The notes below the pieces were generated by a model. The model was given only the letters and a program-made list of their open reading frames with translations. It was not told the origin of the DNA and did no database searches. From assembly GCA_032718475.1 (NCBI GenBank), contig JAUCBJ010002969.1, positions 1 through 24,187 on the forward strand: 24,187 bases of DNA. Reading direction: 5' to 3'. The first letter of the stretch is position 1; each line of letters begins with the position of its first letter. This DNA is from Nemertoderma westbladi (taxonomy: Eukaryota; Xenacoelomorpha; Nemertodermatida; Nemertodermatidae). The position numbers were made by a program, and so were the translations under genes. Below, one piece after another: positions 1-6,983 of the stretch.

Positions 1-889
1 CTTGAACGCGAAGGGAGCATAGCCAAATTAATCGTAAGACTAAGACGAACAATATTCAGAAATATTTCAGTATGGTCAATTCTTAATTTGTTATATAATA
101 TTGCTTCTTCAAATAAACCTGTTTTAACTAACTGAGGCTAATTAAGTTGCATCAGGTTCTATAACCGTATATCACCTTCTGGGACAGGCGATAATCTATG
201 TATAATAGCGATTGTAGGTTAAACAGTAGTCAGCTATTGAAAAAAATGACTGGATATTATGCATGATTATCTACATATTACAGTATATAATTAAAGCTAT
301 AATTAAATACTGTAATTAATTACAGTGTTTAATTAATGAGTTGTTTAATAGGCCTAATGGCTAATGAAATAATTAATTACAGTGGGAAGACTAAACTTTA
401 TATTTGACTTCATTAAGGGAGTAAAGTGAATCTTTGGGCCAAAACGTCCGACAAGAAAATCTTATATTTCATTCACGTCTTAGACCGAAACGTCTGTTAC
501 CCAGCCCGCACTTACAGTGAATTAATTTGTGGCTTACGATTGATTAATATAATGGCAGTGAAAGAGAACGGCTGAACGGTAACCTGGTAGGCAGTTGGTA
601 GATAAAATTACATAAAACATTAAACGATCAGATGAAAATATGGCAAAACAAAATGTATCGCAATAAATTGTATTTCCTATATGGCATATTGCAACTAATG
701 CCACCTTCGCTACCTACTTACAAACTTAATACACTAATAATTTACAATTAGTGATTAGGTCTAGGTGAACCTCTTAATATATGAGAATAATCAGTACCGG
801 TATAGACCATAATCAATCAATAATACTTAGGTATCAGAATCATAGAACAAATACATGACGTCATGCAGTCTTGAAAGCTTATAGTTATG
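1..889. other. AT-rich intergenic DNA, no gene seen
   Basis: I see no convincing coding frame, RNA gene or recognisable transposon here. The only structure I can name is a perfect 18-bp palindrome, actgtaattaattacagt, at 309-326, whose right half plus flank (aattaattacagtg) recurs at 371-384. The part nearest 889 would be the 3' untranslated region of the minus-strand phosphatase gene. I found no canonical minus-strand AATAAA close to its stop codon. The nearest ATTAAA on that strand is at 328-333, more than 500 bases away, so the transcript end is unknown. Confidence 0.6.
309..326. repeat. Perfect 18-bp AT-rich palindrome
   Basis: The word actgtaattaattacagt equals its own reverse complement. 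A second partial copy, aattaattacagtg, lies at 371-384. It could be a binding site for a dimeric factor or chance in AT-rich DNA. Confidence 0.5.
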
Positions 890-1408
890 CTAATCTTTGA
901 AATTAGAGAGCCAGTTTTCGCAACATCGCTTACATTGAATAAACACGCGATCAAAGTCGCTATCATTTCCGAAATAGGGATCTTCGACAATAAGTTCTCC
1001 TTCCGGGTCGTATTTACCGAGAAGTTCGACAATGCTTTTACTTCCACTGGGCATTCCCCTTGTAATATCAGCTATATTATTTTTGTCCATTCCGAATATA
1101 TATTTGAATTTAAAGAAATCATCTTTGCATAGAACACGAGCTCTGTGCGTGGGAGTTAACCCGTACTTCCTTACGCAAGCTTGGCCTCTATAGTCAGGTA
1201 GGTTACCAATGTGCCAGTTCCCAGTGCCGCAGCTATCAATGAGCCACTCCGAACTGTCTGGTCTCTTCGATACCAGGTTTCTCAGCACAGATTCAGCGAT
1301 TGGGGAACGGCATATATTCCCTAAACAAACCATTAGTACGGATTTATTCATTTTCTCATTCTGGTCACCAGACTGGGTGGAACCGGCCGTGGTAAAATTA
1401 TCGCTCAT
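890..1408 (-). CDS. ACP1-like: Low-molecular-weight protein tyrosine phosphatase (ACP1-like)
   Basis: This 172-residue frame encodes a cytosolic low-molecular-weight protein tyrosine phosphatase, which removes phosphate from tyrosine through a cysteinyl-phosphate intermediate. The P-loop is CLGNICRS at residues 28-35: C28 is the nucleophile, C33 the second conserved cysteine, R34 the phosphate binder and S35 the conserved serine. The general acid is D143 in DPYFGNDSDF (143-152), where the vertebrate Tyr-Tyr pair reads Tyr-Phe, so one regulatory phosphorylation site is missing. The fold ends with the family-typical CKRCCENWL. Vertebrate ACP1 is about 158 residues; the excess is 19 N-terminal residues (MSDNFTTAG...), so translation may really start at M20 (1349-1351), which begins MNKSVLMVC. 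An in-frame TAA at 1418-1420 closes the frame upstream and TAG ends it at 890-892. The gene is intronless with no disabling mutation: a single-exon gene or a young retrocopy. Motif identification is firm; expression is not shown. Confidence 0.92.
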   Translation of the reverse strand: MSDNFTTAGSTQSGDQNEKMNKSVLMVCLGNICRSPIAESVLRNLVSKRPDSSEWLIDSCGTGNWHIGNLPDYRGQACVRKYGLTPTHRARVLCKDDFFKFKYIFGMDKNNIADITRGMPSGSKSIVELLGKYDPEGELIVEDPYFGNDSDFDRVFIQCKRCCENWLSNFKD

Positions 1409-1659
1409 CGGGTGATATTACAGTATTAGAACAGTACAGCAGTAGCAGTAGTGATAGACTTCTGGACTTCCTGACTCCAATTAATCTTAAACACTTCACT
1501 TCTGCACTTGCCCGTTCCGTTGGCATTTATAATGTATTGCAGTATTGGTATTGTGGAACACTAACACCTTACAGCCCTAACACTGCTGCACTGGTTGGTA
1601 GTGCAGAGTGGTAAGCTATTTCAGTATTTTGAATTTGAAATAATGTGTAGGCCTATTAC
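1409..1659. other. Upstream flank of the phosphatase gene, no gene seen
   Basis: This stretch lies 5' of the minus-strand phosphatase frame and must hold its leader and promoter if the gene is expressed. I see no TATA box or other named promoter element that I would defend. It contains a small perfect hairpin at 1586-1606 with a 7-bp stem (ctgcact / agtgcag) and a 7-base loop, and several CAGTA-rich runs (1420-1455) of low complexity. Confidence 0.4.
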
Positions 1660-1674
1660 TACATGCAGACATGT
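1660..1674 (+). repeat. Outer 15-bp inverted repeat, left copy
   Basis: The word tacatgcagacatgt abuts the left end of the TA-flanked element. Its exact reverse complement lies at 3328-3342, 48 bases beyond the right end. The word is itself an imperfect palindrome (acatg....catgt), which weakens the pairing somewhat. Confidence 0.5.
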
Positions 1675-1675
1675 A

Positions 1676-1700
1676 GGGGAAAGTGGGGGAATTAGAAACA
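1676..1700 (+). repeat. Left terminal inverted repeat
   Basis: This is the left end of the TA-flanked element, starting directly after TA at 1674-1675. It pairs with 3256-3278 over about 23 bases with two or three mismatches. Its inner part, ggggaattagaaaca (1686-1700), recurs in both orientations inside the element. Confidence 0.65.
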
Positions 1701-1911
1701 CTTTTGGATTTTAAAAAATTAAAAGCGCCCTCATTTCTACACAAACATTCATACAGTCATAGGGGAAATATAACTACCAGACTATAGATTTGGAATCATG
1801 CATCTCTCTGCTAACAATAGAACATACTTTCTCGTCTGCTTATCACTATCTAGTAGTGACAGGCAGACAAATTTTTTTTTAAGTCGAGATTGTTTCCATT
1901 TACCCCACAAT

Positions 1912-2164
1912 AATATTGGTTATTTATATAGCGCTTTTCTACGCTCAGCATACTCAAAGCGCTTTTATTATCATTACCCCAGCAAAGCCAGGTTCCCATT
2001 ATACCGCTGGGTTGGCGTAGGCACTAATGTCTAAAGTGTCTTGCCTAGGGACACAACAGTGCGAAATTTCTACAGCCTTTAGTCGGGTTCGAACCTGCAC
2101 CACCAAACACTATTGTGTAAGCAGTTCAGGCGCCGTATCCACTCGGACACTGCGACACACTGCG
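1912..2164 (-). mobile_element. tRNA-derived SINE, minus strand
   Basis: This is a short interspersed element of about 250 bp that would be transcribed by RNA polymerase III and moved by a partner LINE. Read on the minus strand, the head (2156-2082) is tRNA-like, with an A-box region GTCCGAGTGGATACGGCGCC and a B box GGTTCGAACCC. The 5' end carries a duplicated gtcgcagtgt. The 3' tail (1970-1920) has an 8-bp hairpin, agcgcttt / aaagcgct (1930-1937 with 1956-1963), followed by TATATAAATA, the kind of stem-loop tail shared with LINE 3' ends. The pentamer ACAAT on both sides (1907-1911 and 2165-2169) is a candidate target duplication. The head resembles class II (Leu/Ser) tRNAs, but no functional tRNA is claimed. 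Confidence 0.72.
2082..2156 (-). promoter_or_regulatory. Internal Pol III promoter (A and B boxes) of the SINE
   Basis: Read on the minus strand, this 75-base tRNA-like head carries the A-box-like GTGTCCGAGTGG near its start and the B box GGTTCGAACCC near its end. These are the two internal recognition blocks that TFIIIC uses on tRNA genes and tRNA-derived SINEs. Whether this copy is still transcribed cannot be told from sequence. Confidence 0.55.
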
Positions 2165-2950
2165 ACAATGGGGTAAATAGAAACACGATTTGCCTCTCAA
2201 TATTTTAATCAACCAGAAATGAACATGGGGAAATTGGAATATTTCTAATTACCCCATTGGAATGTAAATTAAATTGCGCACATTTTGATATACAACATGC
2301 CCATGTTACCACATATGTTTAATATTTAAAGTGTTCACAAACTTTCAAAAATTAACAGATATATGCATGTTTGCAAATAAATGAAATTCAGGAACAATAT
2401 TCAGATATTGATATATGAAAACTAATTAGGCCTATATCCAGATATCAGTATATGCTACAGCACTTTATATAACTAACTTAAACTCCTACAAGTACAGAAG
2501 TAAGTTATTAGGCCTATTGTAAGATATTGCATAGTCAAATTATTGCATAAAGTGTTGGTTATGCTTCTATACAGTATATATATGGGCCTCCAGCACAGAT
2601 ATATATAAGGAAGTTTTGTGTTTATCTGTTTATATTTACGCAGCATTATCTTATTCGATTATAGGCCTATATATATTATATATAGGCCTACTATACAATT
2701 TATATACAGGTATTGCAGAAAGAATGAAAGGGAACAGAAATATTGTAGTATTTCAGGGACGTAATAAGCTTTAAATTAAGCTATTGCTTAGGATAATTGG
2801 ATTGGAATATGACATCGCTCACAATCAATTTGTAAAGTTGCAAAAAAATAATCGAAAATGTGATTTTTTTATCATCTTTTATACAATCAGCAATTTGACA
2901 ATGAAGAAGTGAAAATAAACGCCATATTCCTATTGGAAAAATAATTACCA

Positions 2951-3125
2951 ATAATTTATAAGTATAATTAAACAGGACTAAGGATGATCCAACTCTATAG
3001 CAAATGGAGCGGAAAAAATAAATTCGCCACCAGCGGGGGGTGGCGAATTCATTTTTTCCGCTCCATTTGCTATAGACAGATAGAGTTGGATCATCCTTAG
3101 TCCTGTTTAATTACTTATAATTTAT
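2951..3125. repeat. Long near-perfect hairpin (foldback, MITE-like)
   Basis: The left arm (2951-3031) and right arm (3039-3125) are reverse complements over roughly 75 bases around a 7-base loop, agcgggg (3032-3038). I see only one internal mismatch near the tip, an extra 8 bases in the right arm (agacagat, at about 3073-3080, a local duplication) and one or two single-base differences at the AT-rich base. The core words are gatgatccaactctatag and caaatggagcgg. The arms are too alike to be old. It may be a miniature foldback transposon or a young inverted duplication, and its transcript would form a long double-stranded RNA. A 17-bp direct repeat, aattaccaataatttat, lies at 2943-2959 and 3162-3178, but it does not abut the right arm, so it is not a clean target duplication. 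Confidence 0.8.
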
Positions 3126-3255
3126 ACAATCTACTGATCTATGGATGTTAAACACATATAAAATTACCAATAATTTATCTCAATTAACATCAAAATTTCA
3201 AATCTATACATACAAAAGCATGCATGTAGCAGCCATTGCTTCCAATTACCCCATT

Positions 3256-3278
3256 TTTCTAATTCCCCTACCTTCCCC
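3256..3278 (-). repeat. Right terminal inverted repeat
   Basis: This is the right end of the TA-flanked element, followed by TA at 3279-3280. Read on the minus strand it repeats the left end, with AAGGTAGGGG where the left has AAAGTGGGGG. A further motif copy (ttccaattacccca, 3240-3253) lies just inside it. Confidence 0.65.
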
Positions 3279-3327
3279 TATATCCAGATATCAAATCAAT
3301 TTACACATTTACACAATTTACGCTACG

Positions 3328-3342
3328 ACATGTCTGCATGTA
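3328..3342 (-). repeat. Outer 15-bp inverted repeat, right copy
   Basis: The word acatgtctgcatgta is the exact reverse complement of 1660-1674. The 47 bases that separate it from the right end of the element are absent on the left side. Either they are a later insertion, or the outer pair belongs to an older element into which the TA-flanked one jumped. Confidence 0.5.
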
Positions 3343-3384
3343 CAGATGTACAGCAACAGCAGCTACAGACAGACAGAGTTGGTC

Positions 3385-3917
3385 GGGTGACAGACCGAAC
3401 GTAATCGTAATCAGGCTCGAATGTAACATCAGAACATAGCTTTTATGAATCGAACGTAACCTCAATTATGTTACATTGGATCCTATAACTATCAGACTAT
3501 GTTACATTCGATCTACAAATTACTACTGTACTAAGCTCGAATGTAACATACATTTATTTCAGTTGTGTTTTGATTTCAAGAGTTAACCAATGAAATGCTT
3601 CGTTTATTTACAGGAAGAAACAGTTTGGTCTTCTGGTCTTGGTGAGAACAAAACAAAAGACCCAAGACCAAATTAAGTAACCTGCATAATCTTGTAAGTA
3701 ACATGTGTTAACTTTCGTTTATTGTTTTGGTTCCCCCAAACACGCCTCTGTAACCTGCTCCTTTAAATGGCAATGTTACATTCGGGCTTAGTAATTTGTA
3801 GATCGAATGTAACATCCAATGCAGCAATGTAAGATCTAATGTAACATAATTGCGGTTACGTTCGATACGTAATAACTATGTTACATTCGATCCTGATTAC
3901 GTTCGGTCGTGTATCCA
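3385..3917. mobile_element. Foldback DNA transposon with long inverted arms, non-autonomous
   Basis: The arms at 3393-about 3550 and about 3773-3908 are inverted copies with small indels. Both ends carry gaccgaacgtaatc (3393-3406 and, inverted, 3895-3908), and the inner arms share cgatctacaaattact. A 14-base word of the type tcgaatgtaacat occurs about ten times in the arms in both orientations. The centre (about 3555-3770) holds a smaller stem, ggtcttgg / ccaagacc (3635-3642 with 3662-3669). The octamer agttggtc stands just outside on both sides (3377-3384 and 3918-3925), a candidate 8-bp target duplication as made by hAT- or Merlin-type transposases. There is no transposase frame, so it depends on a partner. 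The superfamily is not resolved. Confidence 0.68.
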
Positions 3918-4119
3918 AGTTGGTCTTCAAGTTAAAAACAATTCAATCCAAACAGCCAAACATGAACCCAACATAATCACACAGCACAGACGACAGACAG
4001 TACAGCAGTAGTACAGTAGGTAGGTACCGGTATCTGATCTGATATACAGATAAGGCTGTAAGGTACAGTACTGTAATAAACAGAAGTAGTGTAACGTTCT
4101 AATGAACTCTTGTGTAATA

Positions 4120-4308
4120 ATTATTATTGTTGAAAGTGCACTTTATTAGCCTGTATCATAGGATATAATACATAGGAGTAATATAGCTGTTAATGCCATA
4201 TGTTTGTCCTGAGTTAACCGTTGTGTGTAACGTTTAACGTATAGCCTATGTTTTTAATATTTTTACTGCATTTTGATGTCAATAAACAATTCCAATTCCA
4301 ATTCCAAC
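4120..4308 (+). mobile_element. 3' end of a LINE-like retroposon with AATTCC tail
   Basis: The stretch ends in gatgtcaataaacaattcc followed by two more attcca-type units (to about 4308). That is the usual 3' terminus of CR1/L2-like non-LTR elements: a short untranslated end, an AATAAA (4281-4286) and a tandem tail instead of poly(A). No coding frame of the element remains upstream, so this is a 5'-truncated copy. The 5' boundary is my guess, placed near the ttattattgttgaaag run at about 4120; only the last 60 bases are diagnostic. Confidence 0.55.
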
Positions 4309-4846
4309 CTTGTAAAGTGCCAGAGAATTATAAGATATGGTGATGGAAAGGATTATAAAATCATTTAGACCAAGTTAATTATATTATATTGAAGGAAACA
4401 ATATTCATTACTTTCAAGTTGTTAGATATTACAAGTAGTTCTAGTTTTGGTAGGATAGATAAACACGTTTGTGGGGCCTTCGCGCAGCACGAGGCTCAGT
4501 TATGAGATACAAATTAAAATTGAGCTATTCTATCACAAAATCGGTATTTAGGAAATTAACCATTAAGGATAGTGATCACTATCAGTATCAACTGTATGTA
4601 CATATAAATCTAAACCTATATACCACTAAGTAAGAAAAGAGATTATTATTCTAGAACTGAGACGAAAGAACATAGCTACAGTATACGAATATCTTGTATT
4701 CTAATATTTATATAATTAAAGTAATACATGGAAAAATACTCAATGTCACTTCTTTCATTATCAAACATGGTGCTACGAGTATTAAAGAACCAGTGAGATA
4801 ACCCATCTACTTATACACTGTAGGACACTTAACCATTAATATTAAA
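4309..4846. other. Intergenic DNA before the gag remnant, nothing recognised
   Basis: The stretch is AT-rich with no open frame of note. If the retroelement downstream were complete, its 5' LTR, primer-binding site and leader would lie here. I could not find a direct repeat of this stretch after 6031, nor a primer-binding site that I would defend, so no LTR is annotated. Confidence 0.4.
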
Positions 4847-5699
4847 ATGGGAGATAAAACCGAATTGTCAACAGACCCATTACAGGCCATCATTAACGCT
4901 GCTGTCTCTGCAGCCGTTTCTCAGATGGCAAATGTACCGTCAAATTCAGCTCAGAATGAAACGATACGGGGACTACAGATCCCTATTCTTGATTTGGGCA
5001 TCGATAAATCTCCAAAAAGTTTTTCTGACTGGAAACTGACTTGGGAAGACTATGCCAATCTCTCCTGTTTGACCACTTTCCCAGAATCAAAACAAATGCG
5101 AATCTTCGACTGGCTCTATCCGCTGAAACCAGGGATATTCTAAACGCATTTGATTTACCTGAAACCAGCACAGTTTCAAATGCCATTGCTCGTTTGGAGA
5201 CATATGTAAATGGTGCAGTCTATATAACAATGGAACGACGAACATTTCGCCTAAGACACCAGGAGGAGGGCGAATCCATAGAGGACTGCTATCTTGCTCT
5301 GAGAAACTTCGTTACTCGTTCATGCAAATTCAATGACCCTGAAATCTATCAATATAACCAAGCACTAAAAGACCTACTAGTTGAAGATCTTACTAATGAA
5401 GAGGACAAACAAAAGGTCTTGAAATTAAGGGATGCCCCTTTGAATATCATAATTGATGAGTTAAGAGCTGAAGAAATTGCATCAGCCAGTGCTGCTGCTA
5501 TTGTTAAGATGCTGCTAAGTCTTCCACTTACAAAGGAAACAAATGGAAAAATAAGGCAACTCAAAATGATGATACAACATCACACAATCAACAGAGTAAA
5601 AGGTTGTGTAAATGGTGTGGTGGAACCTGTTCATCAAAGGACGTTTGTCGTGCTAAATATAAGATATGTGGTGATGATATGTTTTGCTGGCTATTGTAA
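4847..5699 (+). pseudogene. gag pseudogene of the Ty3/gypsy element
   Basis: The start codon at 4847 opens an N-terminal region (98 codons) with the SDWKLTWEDYANL type of capsid start seen in invertebrate gypsy Gag. The frame stops at 5141-5143. From about 5095 the capsid similarity continues in another frame (LSAETRDILNAFDLPE, then TFRLRHQEEGESIEDCY), so there is a frameshift near 5085-5110. A second shift, somewhere at 5510-5600, puts a zinc-knuckle-like stretch into the third frame: CKWCGGTC at about 5607-5630 and then C-R-A-K-Y-K-I-C, with the final knuckle residues lost before a stop at about 5697. In intact relatives this domain binds the element's RNA. At least two frameshifts make it non-functional. 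Confidence 0.8.
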
Positions 5700-6031
5700 T
5701 TTTACGAGGCTCATACCACACAAATCCAGACAACAGCATCACAACAGCATTAAAATCATACCCAACACCGACAAACAGAACAGACATTCACTCTTTCTTT
5801 GGACTTGTAAATCAGTTCTCACCCAAGACATCTGCTATTGAACCTCTTCACCATTTACGTGAACTCCTCTCTACAAATAAAGACTTCATATGGAATGCAG
5901 CACATGACAAAGCTTTTGCACAAGCCAAAGAAATACTCTCAGAGGCAATATCATTAGGATTATCAAATCATGACACCCAATTGTTGACAACAAATGCCTC
6001 TAGAATAGGTCTACTTTGTCAAGTACAATGA
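5700..6031 (+). pseudogene. pol fragment: end of reverse transcriptase / RNase H junction
   Basis: This frame, open from 5684, reads from about 5720 as the thumb/connection part of Ty3/gypsy Pol. It has the motif YPTPTNRTDIHSFFGLVNQF (the conserved PTPT..T.LRSFLGL block), then FIWNAAHDKAFAQAKEIL (the W...H..AF...K block) and the beginning of the RNase H start (TTNASRIGL, where intact elements have TDAS). The aspartate of that TDAS is asparagine here, and the frame ends within a few residues, so no active site remains. It is joined to gag without the intervening protease and palm domains. Confidence 0.82.
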
Positions 6032-6297
6032 ACACATCTCCAACCAGACACTATCTCCATAACATTGGAGGTCTCTCATTGGTTCCCCAAAGCTTGACAC
6101 TAGAACAAAGCCACCTCCGCTTCGCAGGACGTTGTTTTCGCCGTGAGGACCAGCCTGAGCACAATTGTGTGCTTTGGCATCCCCACGGAGCAATTTTGTT
6201 GATAAGCTGGCATATCATTCTTAATGCAGGGTACATTGGGCTTGCCACTTGTGGATTGCATGGTGGTGACAAAATGTTTTGGTTAAGCTAGCATAGC
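6032..6297 (+). pseudogene. C-terminal fragment of a non-LTR (LINE) reverse transcriptase, frameshifted
   Basis: The frame at 6016-6291 contains LSLVPQSLTLEQSHLRFAGR followed by CFRREDQPEHNCVLWHPHG. This matches the block found at the very end of many LINE-encoded reverse transcriptases (RRLRFAGHCFRRKDEP...LW.P.HG). After HG the similarity moves to another frame (SNFVDKLAYHS, corresponding to TYVDKLARDTG in intact copies), so there is at least one frameshift or small deletion of the R-G-R-P segment. The beginning abuts the gypsy remnant. It is a dead 3' end of a LINE pol frame; I do not assign the clade. Confidence 0.62.
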
Positions 6298-6469
6298 ATC
6301 TCAATGTTCAGCTTCAATGCAACAGGCTGATTCCCCGATTATAGTAGTAGACTATCTACTGACCCCAGAAGGGCGAAAGTACATTGTTTTACGTCAATAA
6401 ATTCGCAATGATGGACAGACTGACAATGCTTTTTAATATCTGCGAATGTCTTTGATAGGGCCTTAAAGT
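6298..6469 (+). other. Unassigned DNA between LINE and SINE remnants
   Basis: No feature is recognised. It may be the 3' untranslated end of the LINE fragment to its left, but there is no tail or polyadenylation signal to prove it. Confidence 0.3.
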
Positions 6470-6720
6470 TCAGCATCGCTGCAGTGGTTGCATTGAATTC
6501 ACATCTCATGGAGGTCATGGGTTCGAACACGACATGGGGCCGCCAGGGCAGTTTTCATTTTGGCATGAATGCTTTAAAGGAAATAGCCAGGGTGATAATT
6601 TCAATAACCTCTGCCTTGCATCCTTAAATGGTAGCTAAATGAGTACTGGAGCTCCCTCTGGGGAGTATTATAGTCAGTCGTATAATAAGTAGTCAGACTT
6701 TGTACGTAATCCCTGGCCTA
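6470..6720 (+). mobile_element. tRNA-like SINE, plus strand
   Basis: A Pol III-type head is recognisable from a B box, gggttcgaacac (6519-6530), preceded at the right distance by an A-box-like tcgctgcagtggttgc (about 6475-6490). The spacing is that of a tRNA. The body that follows (ggcatgaatgctttaaagg, then tggtagctaaatgagtactg and a tail near gtcagtcgtataataag) is not tRNA-like and looks like a SINE body. I see no clear target duplication. The limits are approximate and the family is not recognised with certainty. Confidence 0.5.
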
Positions 6721-6814
6721 ATGGCTGAAGAAATCTATAATGTTTGTTCCCTTATTTTTGTCAAAAATATATATCTGCAGGTAGTTGTCCAGGTGTCGGC
6801 AAGAAAATAGGTAC

Positions 6815-6870
6815 TAATAATAATAATAATAATATATTTCTATCGCGCCTATACGCATTGTTCTAGGCGC
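6815..6870 (-). mobile_element. Retroposon 3' tail: hairpin plus (ATT)n, minus strand
   Basis: An (AAT) microsatellite run at 6815-6835 is followed by atatatttctatc and a 7-bp hairpin, gcgccta / taggcgc (6845-6851 with 6864-6870). Read on the minus strand this is a stem-loop, then a T-rich linker and then an ATT-repeat tail: the same layout as the tail of the SINE at 1912-2164 and of many LINE 3' ends. Only the tail can be seen; the body, if any, would extend to the right of 6870 and is not recognisable. Confidence 0.5.
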
Positions 6871-6983
6871 ATAATGAGGACTGCCACCAGCTGTCACTCA
6901 CATCATATTTTGAAAAAAAAAATTGGAAAAATATTAGTAGTAGAACATATATTTATGGATGGAAATTATTCCCGTATCTTATT

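Larger units (their letters stand above)
1674..3280. mobile_element. TA-flanked terminal-inverted-repeat element, non-autonomous, with nested insertions
   Basis: The two ends are inverted copies of each other. The left end begins GGGGAAAGTGGGGGAATTAG at 1676, and the right end, read on the minus strand from 3278, begins GGGGAAGGTAGGGGAATTAG. Both are bounded by TA (1674-1675 and 3279-3280), as expected for a Tc1/mariner-type TA target duplication. The interior (about 1.6 kb) has no transposase frame, so this would be a non-autonomous (MITE-like) copy. A SINE (1912-2164) and a long hairpin (2951-3125) are nested inside, and the rest is AT-rich with runs of 'taggcctatat'. The terminal inverted repeat and TA pair are seen directly; superfamily assignment rests only on the TA and is an inference. 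The interior could equally be ordinary DNA between two separate short elements. Confidence 0.6.
4847..6031 (+). mobile_element. Decayed, internally deleted Ty3/gypsy retrotransposon
   Basis: This is a dead LTR-retrotransposon body. A gag region (4847-5699) is broken over three reading frames and is followed immediately by the end of the reverse-transcriptase region of pol (about 5700-6031). The protease and the whole catalytic palm of reverse transcriptase are missing between them, and RNase H and integrase are missing after. No LTR is visible. At about 6031 the sequence passes straight into a LINE fragment, so the 3' half was lost or replaced there. It cannot encode its own movement. Confidence 0.8.

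Noticed and set aside
887-1132. Frames antisense or shifted within the phosphatase (also 817-1047 and 1209-1415)
   Set aside because: These are shadows of the minus-strand phosphatase frame, which carries the conserved motifs.
1798-2034. Open frame of 78 codons on plus
   Set aside because: It runs through the SINE tail and AT-rich DNA of the TIR element and has no recognisable domain; it is a chance frame.
2082-2156. Genuine tRNA gene (Leu/Ser type)
   Set aside because: A and B boxes are present, but the anticodon arm and acceptor stem do not close properly, the 5' end is duplicated and a SINE body with tail follows. It is a SINE head.
2943-3178. 17-bp direct repeats as target duplication of the 2951-3125 hairpin
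   Set aside because: The left copy overlaps the arm base and the right copy is 36 bases beyond the arm, so the geometry does not fit a clean insertion.
3145-3390. Open frame of 81 codons on plus
   Set aside because: It crosses the right terminal inverted repeat and the outer repeat of the transposon; low-complexity translation, no domain.
4400-4846. 5' LTR and primer-binding site of the gypsy element
   Set aside because: No matching direct repeat is found after 6031, and no tRNA-complementary stretch could be defended.
6051-6530. Minus-strand frames at 6011-6193, 6051-6272 and 6339-6530
   Set aside because: They are antisense to the LINE fragment or inside the SINE region; no family resemblance.
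6912-6924. A10-type run as a poly(A) trace of a retrocopied LETMD1-like gene
   Set aside because: The run is A on plus, hence T on the coding (minus) strand, so it has the wrong orientation for a poly(A) tail of that gene.
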